From assembly GCA_028289645.1 (NCBI GenBank), contig JANQOK010000023.1, positions 434,001 through 498,000 of the forward strand: 64,000 bases of DNA, in the 5' to 3' direction. Origin of the DNA: Anderseniella sp. (GTDB lineage Bacteria > Pseudomonadota > Alphaproteobacteria > Rhizobiales > Aestuariivirgaceae). The notes under the pieces are model-generated. The model was not told the origin of the DNA. It searched no databases and saw only the letters and a list, made by a program, of their open reading frames with translations. The translations under genes were made by a program, and so were the position numbers. This document shows positions 36,862-46,008 of this stretch, piece after piece (position 1 is the stretch's first letter; each line of letters opens with the position of its first letter).

Positions 36862-38058
36862 CTATTGCCGTGCATTGGCGCGATGTGCAAGCGCTGCCGC
36901 CAGGGCCATGACGGCCATGACCCAGAAGCCGACATTGATCCAGGTCGCCTGCAGGTGTCCGACTCCCTGCGAGGCCAGTGCGCCGAGGCCGATCTGCACG
37001 AAGCCTGCCAGCCCGGCACCGGAACCGATGTTCTTCGGGTCTACCGATATGGCGGCGGTGATGCCGTTTGGAATGGTGAGGCCATTGCCGAATGCGCACA
37101 GTGCCATGGGCAGGAACAGGGTCGCGGGGTGGGTGAAACCAGCCAGTGCGAAGACCAGCAGCAGAGCCGCACCTGTCAGGGTGAGCAAGTTGCCGATGCT
37201 GATCATGCGGTCGTTGCCGAGGCGCATCGAGTAGCGCCCGGACACGAAATTGCCGGCCATGTAACCCAGTGCCGAACACATGAACCAGATGCCGTAGTCG
37301 ACGGCAGAGTAGCCACGCACGGTGACCATGATGAACGGAGCTACGGCCAGGTAACAGAAGAACACGGCGCTGCCGAACGAGACGGTGGCGGTGTAGCCGA
37401 GAAAGGACCTGTTCTTGAGAAGAGTCGCATACAGCCGGGTGCGGATGAGGCTGGCCTCGGGCTGCAGTGACTGGTTGGTTTCGCGCAGGCGGGCGAGCGC
37501 TGTCAGGAAGACCAGTGAGCCGATGCAGGCCAGCACCCAGAAACCGGCCCGGAAGGAGAACCACTGGTCCAGCAAGCCGCCGATGGCCGGCGCCACCATG
37601 GGTGCCAGAACCCAGGCCATGGTGATGTAGCCCAGCACGGAGGCGGACTGCTCGCGCGAGAACAGATCGCGCACGATGGCGCGTGACAGGATCATTCCGG
37701 CGGCGCCGCCGACGGCCTGCAGGCCGCGCCCGACGATCAGCATTTCGATAGACGTGGACAGCGCACACATGATGCTGGCGCTGACGAACAATGTCAGTCC
37801 GGCGAGCAGCATGGGCCGGCGGCCATAGCGGTCAGACAGCGGGCCGTAGATCAGCTGGCACAGGGCAAGCCCGGCGAGATATATGGTCAGTGTGAGCTGC
37901 ACGACACCGGAAGATACCTGAAAGGTGGCCTGCAGACCCGGCATGGACGGGACAAACATGTTCATGGCCAGGGGGCCGATGGCGGCCATGGCGATGAGTA
38001 GCCCGTAAGGTGCGCGCGGTTTGACGGCAGATGTTGCCGAGGCTGTCTGAGAGTCCAT
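36862..38058 (-). CDS. Bcr/CflA family drug-resistance MFS transporter
   Basis: Twelve-helix proton-coupled multidrug exporter, 398 residues. The group signatures are MNMFVPSMPGLQATFQVS in helix 1 and the loop YGPLSDRYGRRPMLLAGL after helix 2, plus LQAVGGAAGMILSRAIVRDLF in helices 4-5. The substrate is unknown; family members export bicyclomycin, sulfonamides, cysteine and others. It precedes the thioesterase gene by nine bases. It is divergent from the EamA gene at 38168 with 109 bp between starts. Confidence 0.92.
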   Translation of the reverse strand: MDSQTASATSAVKPRAPYGLLIAMAAIGPLAMNMFVPSMPGLQATFQVSSGVVQLTLTIYLAGLALCQLIYGPLSDRYGRRPMLLAGLTLFVSASIMCALSTSIEMLIVGRGLQAVGGAAGMILSRAIVRDLFSREQSASVLGYITMAWVLAPMVAPAIGGLLDQWFSFRAGFWVLACIGSLVFLTALARLRETNQSLQPEASLIRTRLYATLLKNRSFLGYTATVSFGSAVFFCYLAVAPFIMVTVRGYSAVDYGIWFMCSALGYMAGNFVSGRYSMRLGNDRMISIGNLLTLTGAALLLVFALAGFTHPATLFLPMALCAFGNGLTIPNGITAAISVDPKNIGSGAGLAGFVQIGLGALASQGVGHLQATWINVGFWVMAVMALAAALAHRANARQ

Positions 38059-38167
38059 GGCTTGCTATAAGACACCAATTGGCGCCGCCGTGACACAGCA
38101 GATACGCGCACAGGCTATGTGTCTGCGGCATGTCTGATTACGTACAACACGCTTTAGTATCCGGTTA

Positions 38168-39073
38168 ATGAACGCAAACAGCACAATCACCCGCGATGCC
38201 GGCAGCGTCACCCAGGGGCTGGTCGCCATGTGGGTCGCCGTTGCTTCGTTCTCGATTGCCGACGCGATCGCCAAATGGCATGGCGAGGAGGGGTTTGCCG
38301 CGGTCCAGATCGTCTTCTTCCGGTATTTTTTCGGTTTGATCCCGGTGGCGATTGCGCTTTACGTGGCGGGACTTCACCAGGTGCGCACGAACAGGCCGGT
38401 TGCGCACGTGTTCCGCGGGGTGCTGATGTCCTCGGCGCTGGCGCTGTTTTTCTGGGGCCTGAAGTATGTGCCGCTGGCCGAAGCCATTGCCGTGGCGTTT
38501 ACGGCGCCCTTGTTCATCACCGCCCTGTCGGTGCCGGTGCTCGGCGAACGGGTCGGGCCGGCCAGGTGGCTGGCGGTCATTGTCGGCTTTGCCGGCATGC
38601 TGGTGATCGTGCGGCCCGGCGCCGAGGCCTTCAGGCCCGAAATGCTCATCCTGATTGCCGGAACCGCGGTGTTTGCGCTTGGCATCACCTACACACGGCG
38701 GTTGGCGCGGACCGAGACCGTGACCACCATGTTCACCTGGACTACGGCTGTGGCCCTGGCGGTGTTCGCGCCGCTGGCCTGGTGGACCTGGAAGTTGCCC
38801 GAAGCCGATCATCTCGCCGGATTTGTCGTGATTGGCCTGATCGGCGGTCTGGCGCACTATCTGGTGATCGTGGCATATCGCAACGCGCCTGCGGCGGTCG
38901 TTGCGCCGCAGGAATACATGGCGCTTGTGTGGGGCGCCATTATCGGTTGGATTATATGGTCGGAAGTGCCGTCGGCCTGGACCTGGCTGGGCGCGGCGAT
39001 CGTGGCCGGCGCCGGCGGGTTCATCGCACTGCGTGAAAGCAGGGCCGCTGCGCGGGGCCAGGTACAGGTGTAA
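38168..39073 (+). CDS. EamA/DMT family transporter
   Basis: Ten-helix drug/metabolite transporter of 301 residues built from two EamA halves. FFRYFFGLIPVAIALYVAG and LKYVPLAEAIAVAFTAPLFITALSV mark the first half; YLVIVAYRNAPAAVVAPQEYMALVWG marks the second. It starts the operon with the haloalkane dehalogenase (21 bp), an RNA methyltransferase and a second EamA protein. The substrate is unknown. Confidence 0.9.
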   Translation: MNANSTITRDAGSVTQGLVAMWVAVASFSIADAIAKWHGEEGFAAVQIVFFRYFFGLIPVAIALYVAGLHQVRTNRPVAHVFRGVLMSSALALFFWGLKYVPLAEAIAVAFTAPLFITALSVPVLGERVGPARWLAVIVGFAGMLVIVRPGAEAFRPEMLILIAGTAVFALGITYTRRLARTETVTTMFTWTTAVALAVFAPLAWWTWKLPEADHLAGFVVIGLIGGLAHYLVIVAYRNAPAAVVAPQEYMALVWGAIIGWIIWSEVPSAWTWLGAAIVAGAGGFIALRESRAAARGQVQV

Positions 39074-39094
39074 GGAACATACGGAGGTTGTGTC

Positions 39095-39988
39095 ATGGAA
39101 GCACTGAGAACGCCGGACGAGCGGTTCGATGATCTGCCCGGTTATGATTTCGCGCCAAACTATGTCGATGATCTTCCCGGATATGAGGGATTTCGGGTGC
39201 ACTATGTGGATGAAGGTCCCGGCGAGGCGCTGCAGACCTTCCTGTGCCTGCCGGGCGAACCGACCTGGGCCTACCTTTACCGCCGCATGATCCCGGTTTT
39301 CACTGCGGCCGGGGCACGGGTGATCGTGCCCGACTGGCTGGGCTTCGGCAGGTCGGACAAACCGGCCAATGACGCGCTCTACACGTTTCACTTTCACCGC
39401 GACATGATGCTGGCGCTGATCAGCCGTCTCGACCTGTTCAACATCACGCTGGTGGTCCAGGACTGGGGCGGCATACTGGGCCTGACGCTGCCGATTGAGA
39501 TGCCGGAACGTTTCGATCGCCTGATTGTCATGAACACGGCGATGCCGGTCGGCGATAGCCTGGGCGACGGTTTTCAGGACTGGAAGGACTATGTGGCGAG
39601 CAGGCCGGACATGGATTGCGGCGCCTTGATGAAGCGAGCGGTGCCGCATCTGAGCGCTGCCGAAGCGGCGGCTTACGAAGCCCCGTTTCCGGACCAGACG
39701 TTCAAGGCCGGCGTGCGCCGGTTCCCGCAGCTGGTGATGATTGAACCGGGCATGGAAGGCATAGAGACCATGAAGCGGGCACGTGATTTCTGGCAGCAGG
39801 ACTGGCTCGGAGAGAGTTTCATGGCCATCGGCGCGAAAGACCCGGTGCTCGGCGTGCCGGTGATGACCGGATTGCAGGACCTCATTCGCGGATGCCCGCC
39901 ACCTCTGGTGCTCGAAGATGCCGGCCATTTCGTGCAGGAGTGGGGTGTGGAAGTAGCCCGGGCCGCATTGGCGTCTTTCAAGACATGA
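39095..39988 (+). CDS. Haloalkane dehalogenase, subfamily HLD-I
   Basis: An alpha/beta hydrolase of 297 residues predicted to split carbon-halogen bonds, giving alcohol and halide. The catalytic set is complete: nucleophile Asp123 with the halide-binding Trp124 (VVQDWGG), acid Asp249 (GAKDPVLG), base His278 (DAGHFVQEWG), and oxyanion Glu55 (CLPGEPTWAYLYRRM). A second Trp163 (FQDWKDYV) fits the HLD-I cap, as in the Xanthobacter DhlA enzyme. The N-terminal region FDDLPGYDFAPNYV is also DhlA-like. It is between two EamA transporters and overlaps the RNA methyltransferase gene by four bases. Epoxide hydrolase or lactonase activity is less likely given the paired Trp. Confidence 0.9.
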   Translation: MEALRTPDERFDDLPGYDFAPNYVDDLPGYEGFRVHYVDEGPGEALQTFLCLPGEPTWAYLYRRMIPVFTAAGARVIVPDWLGFGRSDKPANDALYTFHFHRDMMLALISRLDLFNITLVVQDWGGILGLTLPIEMPERFDRLIVMNTAMPVGDSLGDGFQDWKDYVASRPDMDCGALMKRAVPHLSAAEAAAYEAPFPDQTFKAGVRRFPQLVMIEPGMEGIETMKRARDFWQQDWLGESFMAIGAKDPVLGVPVMTGLQDLIRGCPPPLVLEDAGHFVQEWGVEVARAALASFKT

Positions 39989-41196
39989 ATTTGACCTTAG
40001 AGGCAATGGGTGCGCGCGGCGAGGGCGTGGCGCACCGTGACGGCGCACGTGTCTATGTTCCGTACGCCTTGCCGGGTGAACGGGTGCGGGCTGACGTGCA
40101 CGGTGATCGGGCCCGGATAACAGAGGTGATCGACGCCGCACCTGACCGGGTGAGTCCGGCCTGTGGACATTTCGGCAAATGCGGCGGATGCCTGCTGCAG
40201 CACTGGTCACCATCCTCTTACGCCCGGTGGAAGCGGCAACTGGTCGTCGATGCCCTGTCACGCCAGGGATTGTCCGGCATCGAAATCGCACGCCTGGTTG
40301 ATGCGCATGGCACCGGACGACGACGGGTTACGCTGACAGTGACCAATGGCAGGGCCGGGTTTTCGGCGCACCGTTCGCATACCCATGTACCGGTCGACAC
40401 GTGTCCGGTGCTGGTGCCGCAACTGGCCCGGGCTCCGGAGATTGCGGTTGCACTGGCCGGGGCACTGAAGCTCAAGACACCGCAGCGGGTTCATCTTATG
40501 GCCAGCGATACCGGGATCGACTGCGACCTGGCCGGTGTCGACGACCCGGATCTGGGCGCGCGTGTGCGGATCGCAGATGTGGCGGAGAAGTTTGGCCTGG
40601 CTCGGGTTTGCGCGTCAGGCGAGATGCTGATTGAGCGCATCCGGCCGGTGCTGGACGTGGGCGGTACTGCGGTGACGCCGCCGCCGGGTGGATTTGCGCA
40701 AGCCACCGCGGCCGGTGAAGCCGCACTCGCTGCAACTGTCATACCGGCATTGGCGCAGCATCCGGTTGTGGCCGACCTGTTCTGCGGATGGGGAGCGTTC
40801 GGGCTGCGGCTGGCCAAGGCGTCGCGGGTGCTGGCGGTGGATTCGGACAAGGCCGCGATTGCAGCATTGCAGGCGGCCATGCGTGGTGCGGCCGGCCTGA
40901 AACCTTTGATCGCCAAGGCACACAACTTGATGCGCGATCCGCTGACTGCGCCGGAACTGCGGGGGATCACGGCTGCAGTGTTCGATCCGCCACGGGCGGG
41001 CGCTGCAAGGCAGGCGGCGGAACTGGCGGCAGCTGAAGGTGTCCGGACCGTGGTGGGAGTGTCCTGCGACGCCGGCACATTTGCGCGCGATGCCGGTATC
41101 CTGGTTCAGGGCGGTTTCAGGCTTGATCGTGTCGTGCCGGTGGATCAGTTCCGGTACACCGCCCATGTGGAGGTGGTGGGGGTGTTCAACCGATGA
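39985..41196 (+). CDS. Class I SAM-dependent RNA methyltransferase (RlmD/RumA family)
   Basis: A 403-residue RNA m5U methyltransferase relative. The N-terminal TRAM-type domain is followed by an iron-sulfur motif CGHFGKCGGCLLQH (with a later Cys in VDTCPVL), a catalytic domain with motif I VVADLFCGWGAFGLRLA, motif IV VFDPPRAGA and the nucleophilic cysteine in VGVSCDAGTFARD. The last part is DQFRYTAHVEVV. I use the ATG at 39985, overlapping the dehalogenase stop; an earlier frame lies in that gene. The RNA site methylated (23S U1939, U747 or tRNA U54) cannot be told. Confidence 0.93.
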   Translation: MNLTLEAMGARGEGVAHRDGARVYVPYALPGERVRADVHGDRARITEVIDAAPDRVSPACGHFGKCGGCLLQHWSPSSYARWKRQLVVDALSRQGLSGIEIARLVDAHGTGRRRVTLTVTNGRAGFSAHRSHTHVPVDTCPVLVPQLARAPEIAVALAGALKLKTPQRVHLMASDTGIDCDLAGVDDPDLGARVRIADVAEKFGLARVCASGEMLIERIRPVLDVGGTAVTPPPGGFAQATAAGEAALAATVIPALAQHPVVADLFCGWGAFGLRLAKASRVLAVDSDKAAIAALQAAMRGAAGLKPLIAKAHNLMRDPLTAPELRGITAAVFDPPRAGAARQAAELAAAEGVRTVVGVSCDAGTFARDAGILVQGGFRLDRVVPVDQFRYTAHVEVVGVFNR

Positions 41197-42107
41197 GCGA
41201 TGAACGCAAGGACAGGATTGACCTGGCCGGGGCAGGCTGGCTGGTCACATTTGCATTGCTGATGGGCATCAACCAGGTGCTGGTGAAACTTGTGAATGCC
41301 GGGCTGGCGCCGGTGTTTCAGGCTGCGCTGCGGTCGGCGTGCGCCCTGGTGCCGGTCTTGCTGTATGCACTTTACACGAGGCGCAAGCTGTCGATCAGCG
41401 ACGGCAGCCTGGTACCCGGGTTGTTTTGCGGCGCCTTGTTTGCCGCTGAGTTCATGCTGACATTTTCGGCCTTCGACTACACATCCGTGGCACGCGCCAC
41501 AATGCTGTTCTACACCATGCCGTTCTGGCTGGCCTGTGCGGCCCATTTCATGATTCCGGGCGAGCGGCTCACCCCGCTGCGGGTGCTCGGACTGGCGATG
41601 GCCGTTGCCGGCGTTGCCTGGGCGTTGCTGCGCAATGACCATCCGGCAACCGAGTACGCCCTGGTGGGAGACCTGATGTGCCTGGTTGCGGCATTTTGCT
41701 GGGCGGGCATAGCGCTGTTGGCGCGCACAACGGCATTGTCCAGGTCGTCGCCTGAAATGCAACTCGTCTACCAGCTTGCCATATCGGCTGCGATCATGCT
41801 GCCGCTGGCGCCGGTGTTCGGCGACCTGGTGCGCGACTTCACCCCGATGATCGGCGGCCTGTTTGCCTTCCAGGTCCTGGTGGTGGTGAGTTTCGGGTTT
41901 CTAATGTGGTTCCGGGTCCTGGCGGTCTACCCGGCATCCGACATGGCGTCGTTCGGATTCCTGACGCCGCTGTTCGGCGTGATGTTCGGCTGGCTGATCC
42001 TGGGCGAGACAATCACGCTGGAGTTCATCGGTGCGTTGACACTGGTGTGCGTCGGTATCGTTCTCGTCAACCGCAAGAAGCAGGCGAAAGTGGCTCAGCC
42101 GGCCTGA
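41193..42107 (+). CDS. EamA/DMT family transporter
   Basis: A second ten-helix DMT transporter, 304 residues, sharing the fold but not a close sequence match with the one at 38168. [23 protein letters not shown]-like helices ([18 protein letters not shown]) and [22 protein letters not shown] are typical of the group. It overlaps the RNA methyltransferase stop by four bases, and its 3' end overlaps the convergent L,D-transpeptidase gene by 13 bp. The substrate is unknown. Confidence 0.9.
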   Translation: MSDERKDRIDLAGAGWLVTFALLMGINQVLVKLVNAGLAPVFQAALRSACALVPVLLYALYTRRKLSISDGSLVPGLFCGALFAAEFMLTFSAFDYTSVARATMLFYTMPFWLACAAHFMIPGERLTPLRVLGLAMAVAGVAWALLRNDHPATEYALVGDLMCLVAAFCWAGIALLARTTALSRSSPEMQLVYQLAISAAIMLPLAPVFGDLVRDFTPMIGGLFAFQVLVVVSFGFLMWFRVLAVYPASDMASFGFLTPLFGVMFGWLILGETITLEFIGALTLVCVGIVLVNRKKQAKVAQPA

Positions 42108-42904
42108 TGGTTGAGCACCAAGACACGGGACTTGAGCGTGACCCGCAGGTACAGCTCGGCAATGTCCTGGTTCAGCATGCGGATGCAGCCGGACGACAGG
42201 TTCTTGCCGATCGATGACGGGTCATTGGTGCCGTGAATCCGGTACAGCGTGTCACGGCCGGTGAGGTCGAACAGGTAAAGTGCTCGGGCGCCGAGCGGAT
42301 TCTTCGGACCGCCGGGCATGCCGAGCGGCCATTTTGCGGCCTTGGGATCACGGGCGACCATTTCGGCCGGCGGCGTCCAGCGTGGCCAGCGCGCCTTGCG
42401 GGCAATATAGGCTTCGCCCGCCCAGGTGAATCCGGCACGTCCGACACCGATTCCGTAGCGCATAGCCATGCCGCCTTCGCGGACATGGAACAACTGCCGC
42501 TTCCTGGTGTCCACGACAATGGTGCCGGGCCATTCGCGACCCGCATAGCGGACAAGCTGGCGGCGGAACTGCGGTTTTATGCTGGCTGGATTGACCTTCT
42601 CGATCGGATAGTCAATCGGCGATTCCAGTGGTGGCCGCTGGCCGGGAACCGGTTGTGGTTCGTAGCCGTCTGACGGCGACTGATAGGACGGCGGCGGCGC
42701 GGCGGGGGCATTGGTCGGCGACACGGAGCCGGTAATATCGCCGCGGCGCGGTTCTTCGTCGAAACCGCCCCGGGTCCTGAACCAGTTGGATATGGCGTCA
42801 ATGCTGAACGGTTCGGCCCTGGCCGGGCTGGTCATGACGGTGACCAGTGCCGTTGCCCCGGTCCCAATCAGCATGCTGCGGCGTGAAATGTCTCGGTCGC
42901 TCAT
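42095..42904 (-). CDS. L,D-transpeptidase (YkuD domain)
   Basis: Cross-links peptidoglycan stems at meso-diaminopimelate or attaches proteins to them in the periplasm. The 269-residue protein has a twin-arginine-type signal ([15 protein letters not shown]) and a Pro-rich linker. The YkuD domain begins near [15 protein letters not shown], with the active-site His224 (YRIHGTND) and catalytic Cys240 (LSSGCIRML). A twin-arginine signal is uncommon for this class and may be a coincidence. The gene's 3' end overlaps the convergent EamA gene. Confidence 0.92.
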   Translation of the reverse strand: MSDRDISRRSMLIGTGATALVTVMTSPARAEPFSIDAISNWFRTRGGFDEEPRRGDITGSVSPTNAPAAPPPSYQSPSDGYEPQPVPGQRPPLESPIDYPIEKVNPASIKPQFRRQLVRYAGREWPGTIVVDTRKRQLFHVREGGMAMRYGIGVGRAGFTWAGEAYIARKARWPRWTPPAEMVARDPKAAKWPLGMPGGPKNPLGARALYLFDLTGRDTLYRIHGTNDPSSIGKNLSSGCIRMLNQDIAELYLRVTLKSRVLVLNHQAG

Positions 42905-42963
42905 CGCTCAATCCCGACTCTCAAGCATACAAACTCGTGGCGCAAAACCATAGAGCGCCATGG

Positions 42964-42979
42964 TTAAGGTTTGATTTAC
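42964..42979. promoter_or_regulatory. CtrA-like half-site pair upstream of the L,D-transpeptidase gene
   Basis: ttaa-N7-tttac matches the CtrA consensus TTAA-N7-TTAAC with one mismatch in the second half. It lies 60-75 bp before the minus-strand start at 42904. Cell-cycle control of a wall cross-linker would make sense in a polar-growing alphaproteobacterium, but one-mismatch sites are common by chance. Confidence 0.35.
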
Positions 42980-43063
42980 GCTTAGCGGGCGTTTGCAGCA
43001 GGAGCGCGGTAGCATTGCGCCCCATTTGTGGCAACCCATAACAGCCATGTGATATAGATGAAC

Positions 43064-43094
43064 AAAAAAACCACGGCCCTGTCGCGGGCCGTGG
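43064..43094 (-). terminator. Rho-independent terminator after the TPR gene
   Basis: A 9-bp perfect GC-rich stem (ccacggccc / gggccgtgg, 43071-43079 and 43086-43094) is followed on the minus strand by seven T residues. It lies 29 bp beyond the TPR gene stop. The plus-strand side also has a short T-run, so it may act from both sides. Confidence 0.88.
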
Positions 43095-43122
43095 CGTTGA
43101 TTTTTGTAGCTGATTGTCGGGA

Positions 43123-43650
43123 TCAGTAGATTGGCTTGCCTGTATCGATTGCCTGGGACAGCAGCAGGTATTCTTCACATGCGGTGCCACAGCGCGTGCC
43201 GATTTCCGACAGTTGCTCGCGGGCAAGGTCCATCTTGCCGAGTTTCACATAGCCTTCGCCGAGGTACTCGCGGGCCAGTATGTAATCCGGATTGGCATCC
43301 AGTGCCTTCTGGTAAAACGCAATGCCTTCTTCGATCTTGCCCATCTTGCGATGGGTATAGCCAAGCCCGTTGAGGGCTTCTGGATCACGCTTGTCGGCAA
43401 CCAGGCGAAACAGGTCGATGGCGTCCTCATACTGGCCGGCGCGGGCAAGGGCCCAGCCTTGCGCTTTCAGCGACTTGTCCGGCACGACTTCAGAGGTCTG
43501 TTTGACGCATTTCTTTTTGCTGCTGGAATACACCCAGCCGTTCTTGCAGGTCTTGGTGGACGTCGACGAGTCCGAGCCGGCAGCATGGGCTGCCGTAAAC
43601 GACGTGCCGATGGCAAGGGAGGCTGCCAAGGCGAGGGGGGTGAACTTCAT
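43123..43650 (-). CDS. Exported TPR-repeat protein
   Basis: A 175-residue periplasmic protein with a signal peptide (MKFTPLALAASLAIGTSFTAAHA). A short Cys-containing spacer (TCKNGWVYSSSKKKCVKQ) is followed by three TPR helices pairs from about residue 65: LARAGQYEDAIDLFRLVA, LNGLGYTHRKMGKIEEGIAFYQKAL and AREYLGEGYVKLGKMDLAREQL. A CxxxC pair (TRCGTACEEY) closes the last helix. TPR proteins mediate protein contacts; the partner is unknown. A terminator follows. Confidence 0.85.
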   Translation of the reverse strand: MKFTPLALAASLAIGTSFTAAHAAGSDSSTSTKTCKNGWVYSSSKKKCVKQTSEVVPDKSLKAQGWALARAGQYEDAIDLFRLVADKRDPEALNGLGYTHRKMGKIEEGIAFYQKALDANPDYILAREYLGEGYVKLGKMDLAREQLSEIGTRCGTACEEYLLLSQAIDTGKPIY

Positions 43651-43966
43651 GGTCAGTTTTCCTTGTTGGATTTATCAATCAATGACTAGACGTGAGGCAT
43701 TCAATAGCTAAACGACAGACACTGCTGTGAACTATATCACTCTGCATACGCTGGGGCGAGCAGCGCCGGTTCAACAACAGGCGCCAAAAATGTAACAATT
43801 TTGTGTTGGCAGTGCGCGTGGCGGAAGGCCAATAATTGATTTTTTGGTGAATTATCCGCAGATGAGTTTTGGTTAACAGTTTGCTTGAGGCTTTCTGAAA
43901 TGGGGGTTATGATACTGCTTCGTGGATGGCACCCACTAAAGTTATCAAGCACAACGGCGTACCGAT
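43651..43966. other. Divergent promoter region between the TPR and M48 genes
   Basis: This 316-bp AT-rich stretch between divergent start codons must hold both promoters. It contains the near-palindrome aaaatgtaacaatttt (around 43788-43803). The 9-mer attgttaca inside it recurs upstream of the DUF992 gene at 50017. No coding frame or RNA gene is evident. Confidence 0.5.
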
Positions 43967-44863
43967 TTGACCAGACGTTTGACACTGCAAACCGCGCTTA
44001 TGCTGGTACTTGCCCTGGCTGCGAACGGCTGTGCTGAAAACAAGTTGCTGGCGCAACTGGATGCAGGTGTGCCGGGGGCATCAGTGAACGGCGAAAGAGA
44101 AGCGCCTGACGTGTCGGTGTCGCCGGCAGGAACTTCCAATTTCCGACGGCAGCAGATTATCGGCAACGATCTTGCCCAACGCGCCCTCAGGGTCATGAAA
44201 CGGTCCAGCGATACCGAGCTTGAAGACTATCTGAATGAGATAGTGACACGGCTGAAACAGACACCGGAGCATGGCGCGTCGAACCTGTTTTACAAGGTGT
44301 ACCTGGTGGACAGCGCGCACGCCAATGCGTTTACACCGGGTGGTGGCCATATCTTCGTGACTACAGGTATCGTGACCAAGCTGCGCACCGAGGGTCAGAT
44401 GGCCATGGTGCTGGCGCATGAGATGGCTCACAACCGGGCCAGCCATGTGGTCAAGGGCCAGGACGGCCAATCGCTGAACAGGCGGGTGACTGCGTTCGGC
44501 AAACGGATCTTCGACGACGGGCTTGGTGTTCCGTGGTTGAGCAATGGCGTGAAGGCGTTGGCAGATACAAGCCTGAGCAGCTATACGCGCGCCCAGGAAG
44601 AAGAAGCCGACAGGCTCGGTTTCCGGTATTTCGTGTCGGCGGGCTACGATCCCCATGAAGCCCCGCGCAGTTTTGCGGCTTTGATTACAGTCGATGCACA
44701 GAAGAAAAGTATTTTCGATGTGTTCGATGGCTATCCGGAGGGCATCCGGCGCGCCGAAGAGATGAATTCCATGGTGCACGCGGTGTATCGCGATGTGGAC
44801 ACCAGCCACCTCAGGCGCAACACCAAGACCTATATAAATCTGGCCTCTGCATACTGGCAGTAA
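43967..44863 (+). CDS. M48 family metalloprotease, lipoprotein-like
   Basis: A zinc endopeptidase of the M48/Ste24 group, related to periplasmic proteases such as BepA, which service outer-membrane proteins. The 298-residue protein has an N-terminal hydrophobic segment ending LAANGC, a weak lipobox, so export and lipidation are likely but not certain. The zinc site is LAHEMAHNRASH (His151, Glu152, His155), with the third ligand in AQEEEADRLGFRY. The start is TTG at 43967; an in-frame ATG at 44000 would remove most of the signal. It is followed by an exported Gly-rich protein gene. Confidence 0.88.
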   Translation: MTRRLTLQTALMLVLALAANGCAENKLLAQLDAGVPGASVNGEREAPDVSVSPAGTSNFRRQQIIGNDLAQRALRVMKRSSDTELEDYLNEIVTRLKQTPEHGASNLFYKVYLVDSAHANAFTPGGGHIFVTTGIVTKLRTEGQMAMVLAHEMAHNRASHVVKGQDGQSLNRRVTAFGKRIFDDGLGVPWLSNGVKALADTSLSSYTRAQEEEADRLGFRYFVSAGYDPHEAPRSFAALITVDAQKKSIFDVFDGYPEGIRRAEEMNSMVHAVYRDVDTSHLRRNTKTYINLASAYWQ

Positions 44864-45020
44864 ACTGGCCATTACGGCTACCTCAATTCGTTTTCCCTTT
44901 CTGAACGTCAGATGAATGAGCCACTCAGGTTTCAGTCATCCCGGCGGTGGCAGAGTTGTCCTCAAGTAAGGACGTCTCGGCCTGTCAGGTCGAACAAGCA
45001 ACAAGAACGAGGAAAACGAA

Positions 45021-45428
45021 ATGTCCCAGATTACCAAGACAGCAAAGTCCACCATGATCCTTGCCGCCGGAGCGGTCGCGGGTGTCCTGTTCGCTGGCAG
45101 CATGGCAACGAGCGCCAATGCGGAGACGCTGTATTTCGGATATGAAACGTCATTCCGTGAGGCCAAGCAGATGTGCAATGGAATGCACGGCCGGATTTTC
45201 GAGACAGAGCGTGGTCAATACGCTTGTACCAGCGAGCCGCGGGCGGAAAAACCCAAGAAGCAGTCAGTACCGCCGTTTGTGCGCGGCGCGAATGACCGCC
45301 CAACCAAGCGTCAGAACTTTACCGGACGGTCCGATTTTTCCGTTGTTGGTAGAGGAGGTGGCGAAGGTAGCGAAGGTGGCGGAACCGGCGGCGGTAATGG
45401 CGGCGGCAGCGCCGGCGGCCGCAACTGA
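45021..45428 (+). CDS. Exported protein with Gly-rich tail
   Basis: A 135-residue protein with a signal peptide ending SANA near residue 34. The mature part has two cysteines (QMCNGMHG, YACTSEP) 19 residues apart, a Lys/Pro linker, and a C-terminal stretch of about 25 residues almost entirely Gly with Ser, Glu and Asn. The ribosome site (gaggaaaacgaa) is good. No family is recognised. A clear terminator follows at 45458. Confidence 0.75.
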   Translation: MSQITKTAKSTMILAAGAVAGVLFAGSMATSANAETLYFGYETSFREAKQMCNGMHGRIFETERGQYACTSEPRAEKPKKQSVPPFVRGANDRPTKRQNFTGRSDFSVVGRGGGEGSEGGGTGGGNGGGSAGGRN

Positions 45429-45457
45429 TCTGCCGATTGTCTAACTTGATCTGCCTG

Positions 45458-45494
45458 AAGGCCAGCACCGCCTGATTCCGGTGCTGGCCTTTTC
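45458..45494 (+). terminator. Rho-independent terminator
   Basis: A 12-bp perfect stem (aaggccagcacc / ggtgctggcctt, 45458-45469 and 45480-45491) with a ten-base loop is followed by a T-run (ttttcttg). It ends the transcript of the exported Gly-tail protein 30 bp upstream. Confidence 0.9.
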
Positions 45495-45558
45495 TTGTGT
45501 CTGCAACGTCGAATATGCTCTGGAGCAATGCAGGTTCGCTTGAACCCACCAAATTGAC

Positions 45559-45894
45559 TTAGTGGCGGTTCCGATCGCGAAATTTGCGGGATATGAGAGC
45601 CGGCATCAACAGCATGACCGCGGCTGCGAATGTCGCAAGTCCAAAGGCGGCGATCGCGGCAACGCCAAGCGTGTGTGACGCGCCGACGGTCTGGCTGAGC
45701 AATGGACTGGCAGTCGCCTGGTCGACAGGCAACACGGCAACCATTACCGTCAGCACGGCGGTGCCCAATGCAATGGCAAAAAACGACAGCACATGCGTGT
45801 TCCTGCGTTTCTGTGCGGCCTTGCCATTGCGTGCAACGGCACCAAAGCCGTACAAGCCGTCAGTTTCCTCATGAATGATAGGCATTGCGCGCAT
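45559..45894 (-). CDS. Small two-helix membrane protein, unknown function
   Basis: A 111-residue protein with two clear transmembrane helices, one near residues 36-56 (VLSFFAIALGTAVLTVMVAV) and one near 78-102 (AAIAAFGLATFAAAVMLLMPA), with a basic C-terminal end (SRKFRDRNRH). The cytoplasmic N-terminus holds EETDGLYGFGAV and several Lys/Arg. An internal ATG three codons later is equally possible as start. An exact CtrA box lies 115-130 bp upstream. No family is recognised. Confidence 0.65.
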   Translation of the reverse strand: MRAMPIIHEETDGLYGFGAVARNGKAAQKRRNTHVLSFFAIALGTAVLTVMVAVLPVDQATASPLLSQTVGASHTLGVAAIAAFGLATFAAAVMLLMPALISRKFRDRNRH

Positions 45895-46008
45895 CCCGGT
45901 TCATCGATGAACCCCTTCAGCGTCGGATAAAGCCACAAAAGGATGGCATAAAATCAGGGAAACCATGCCGCGGGCCGGGTAATTGTGTGGCAAACCAGGG
46001 GCATAGGG

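Noticed and set aside
38165-40291. A 708-codon minus-strand open frame across the EamA, dehalogenase and RNA methyltransferase genes
   Set aside because: The plus-strand frames carry complete family motifs and overlapping start/stop codons; the antisense translation is a low-complexity Arg/His-rich shadow.
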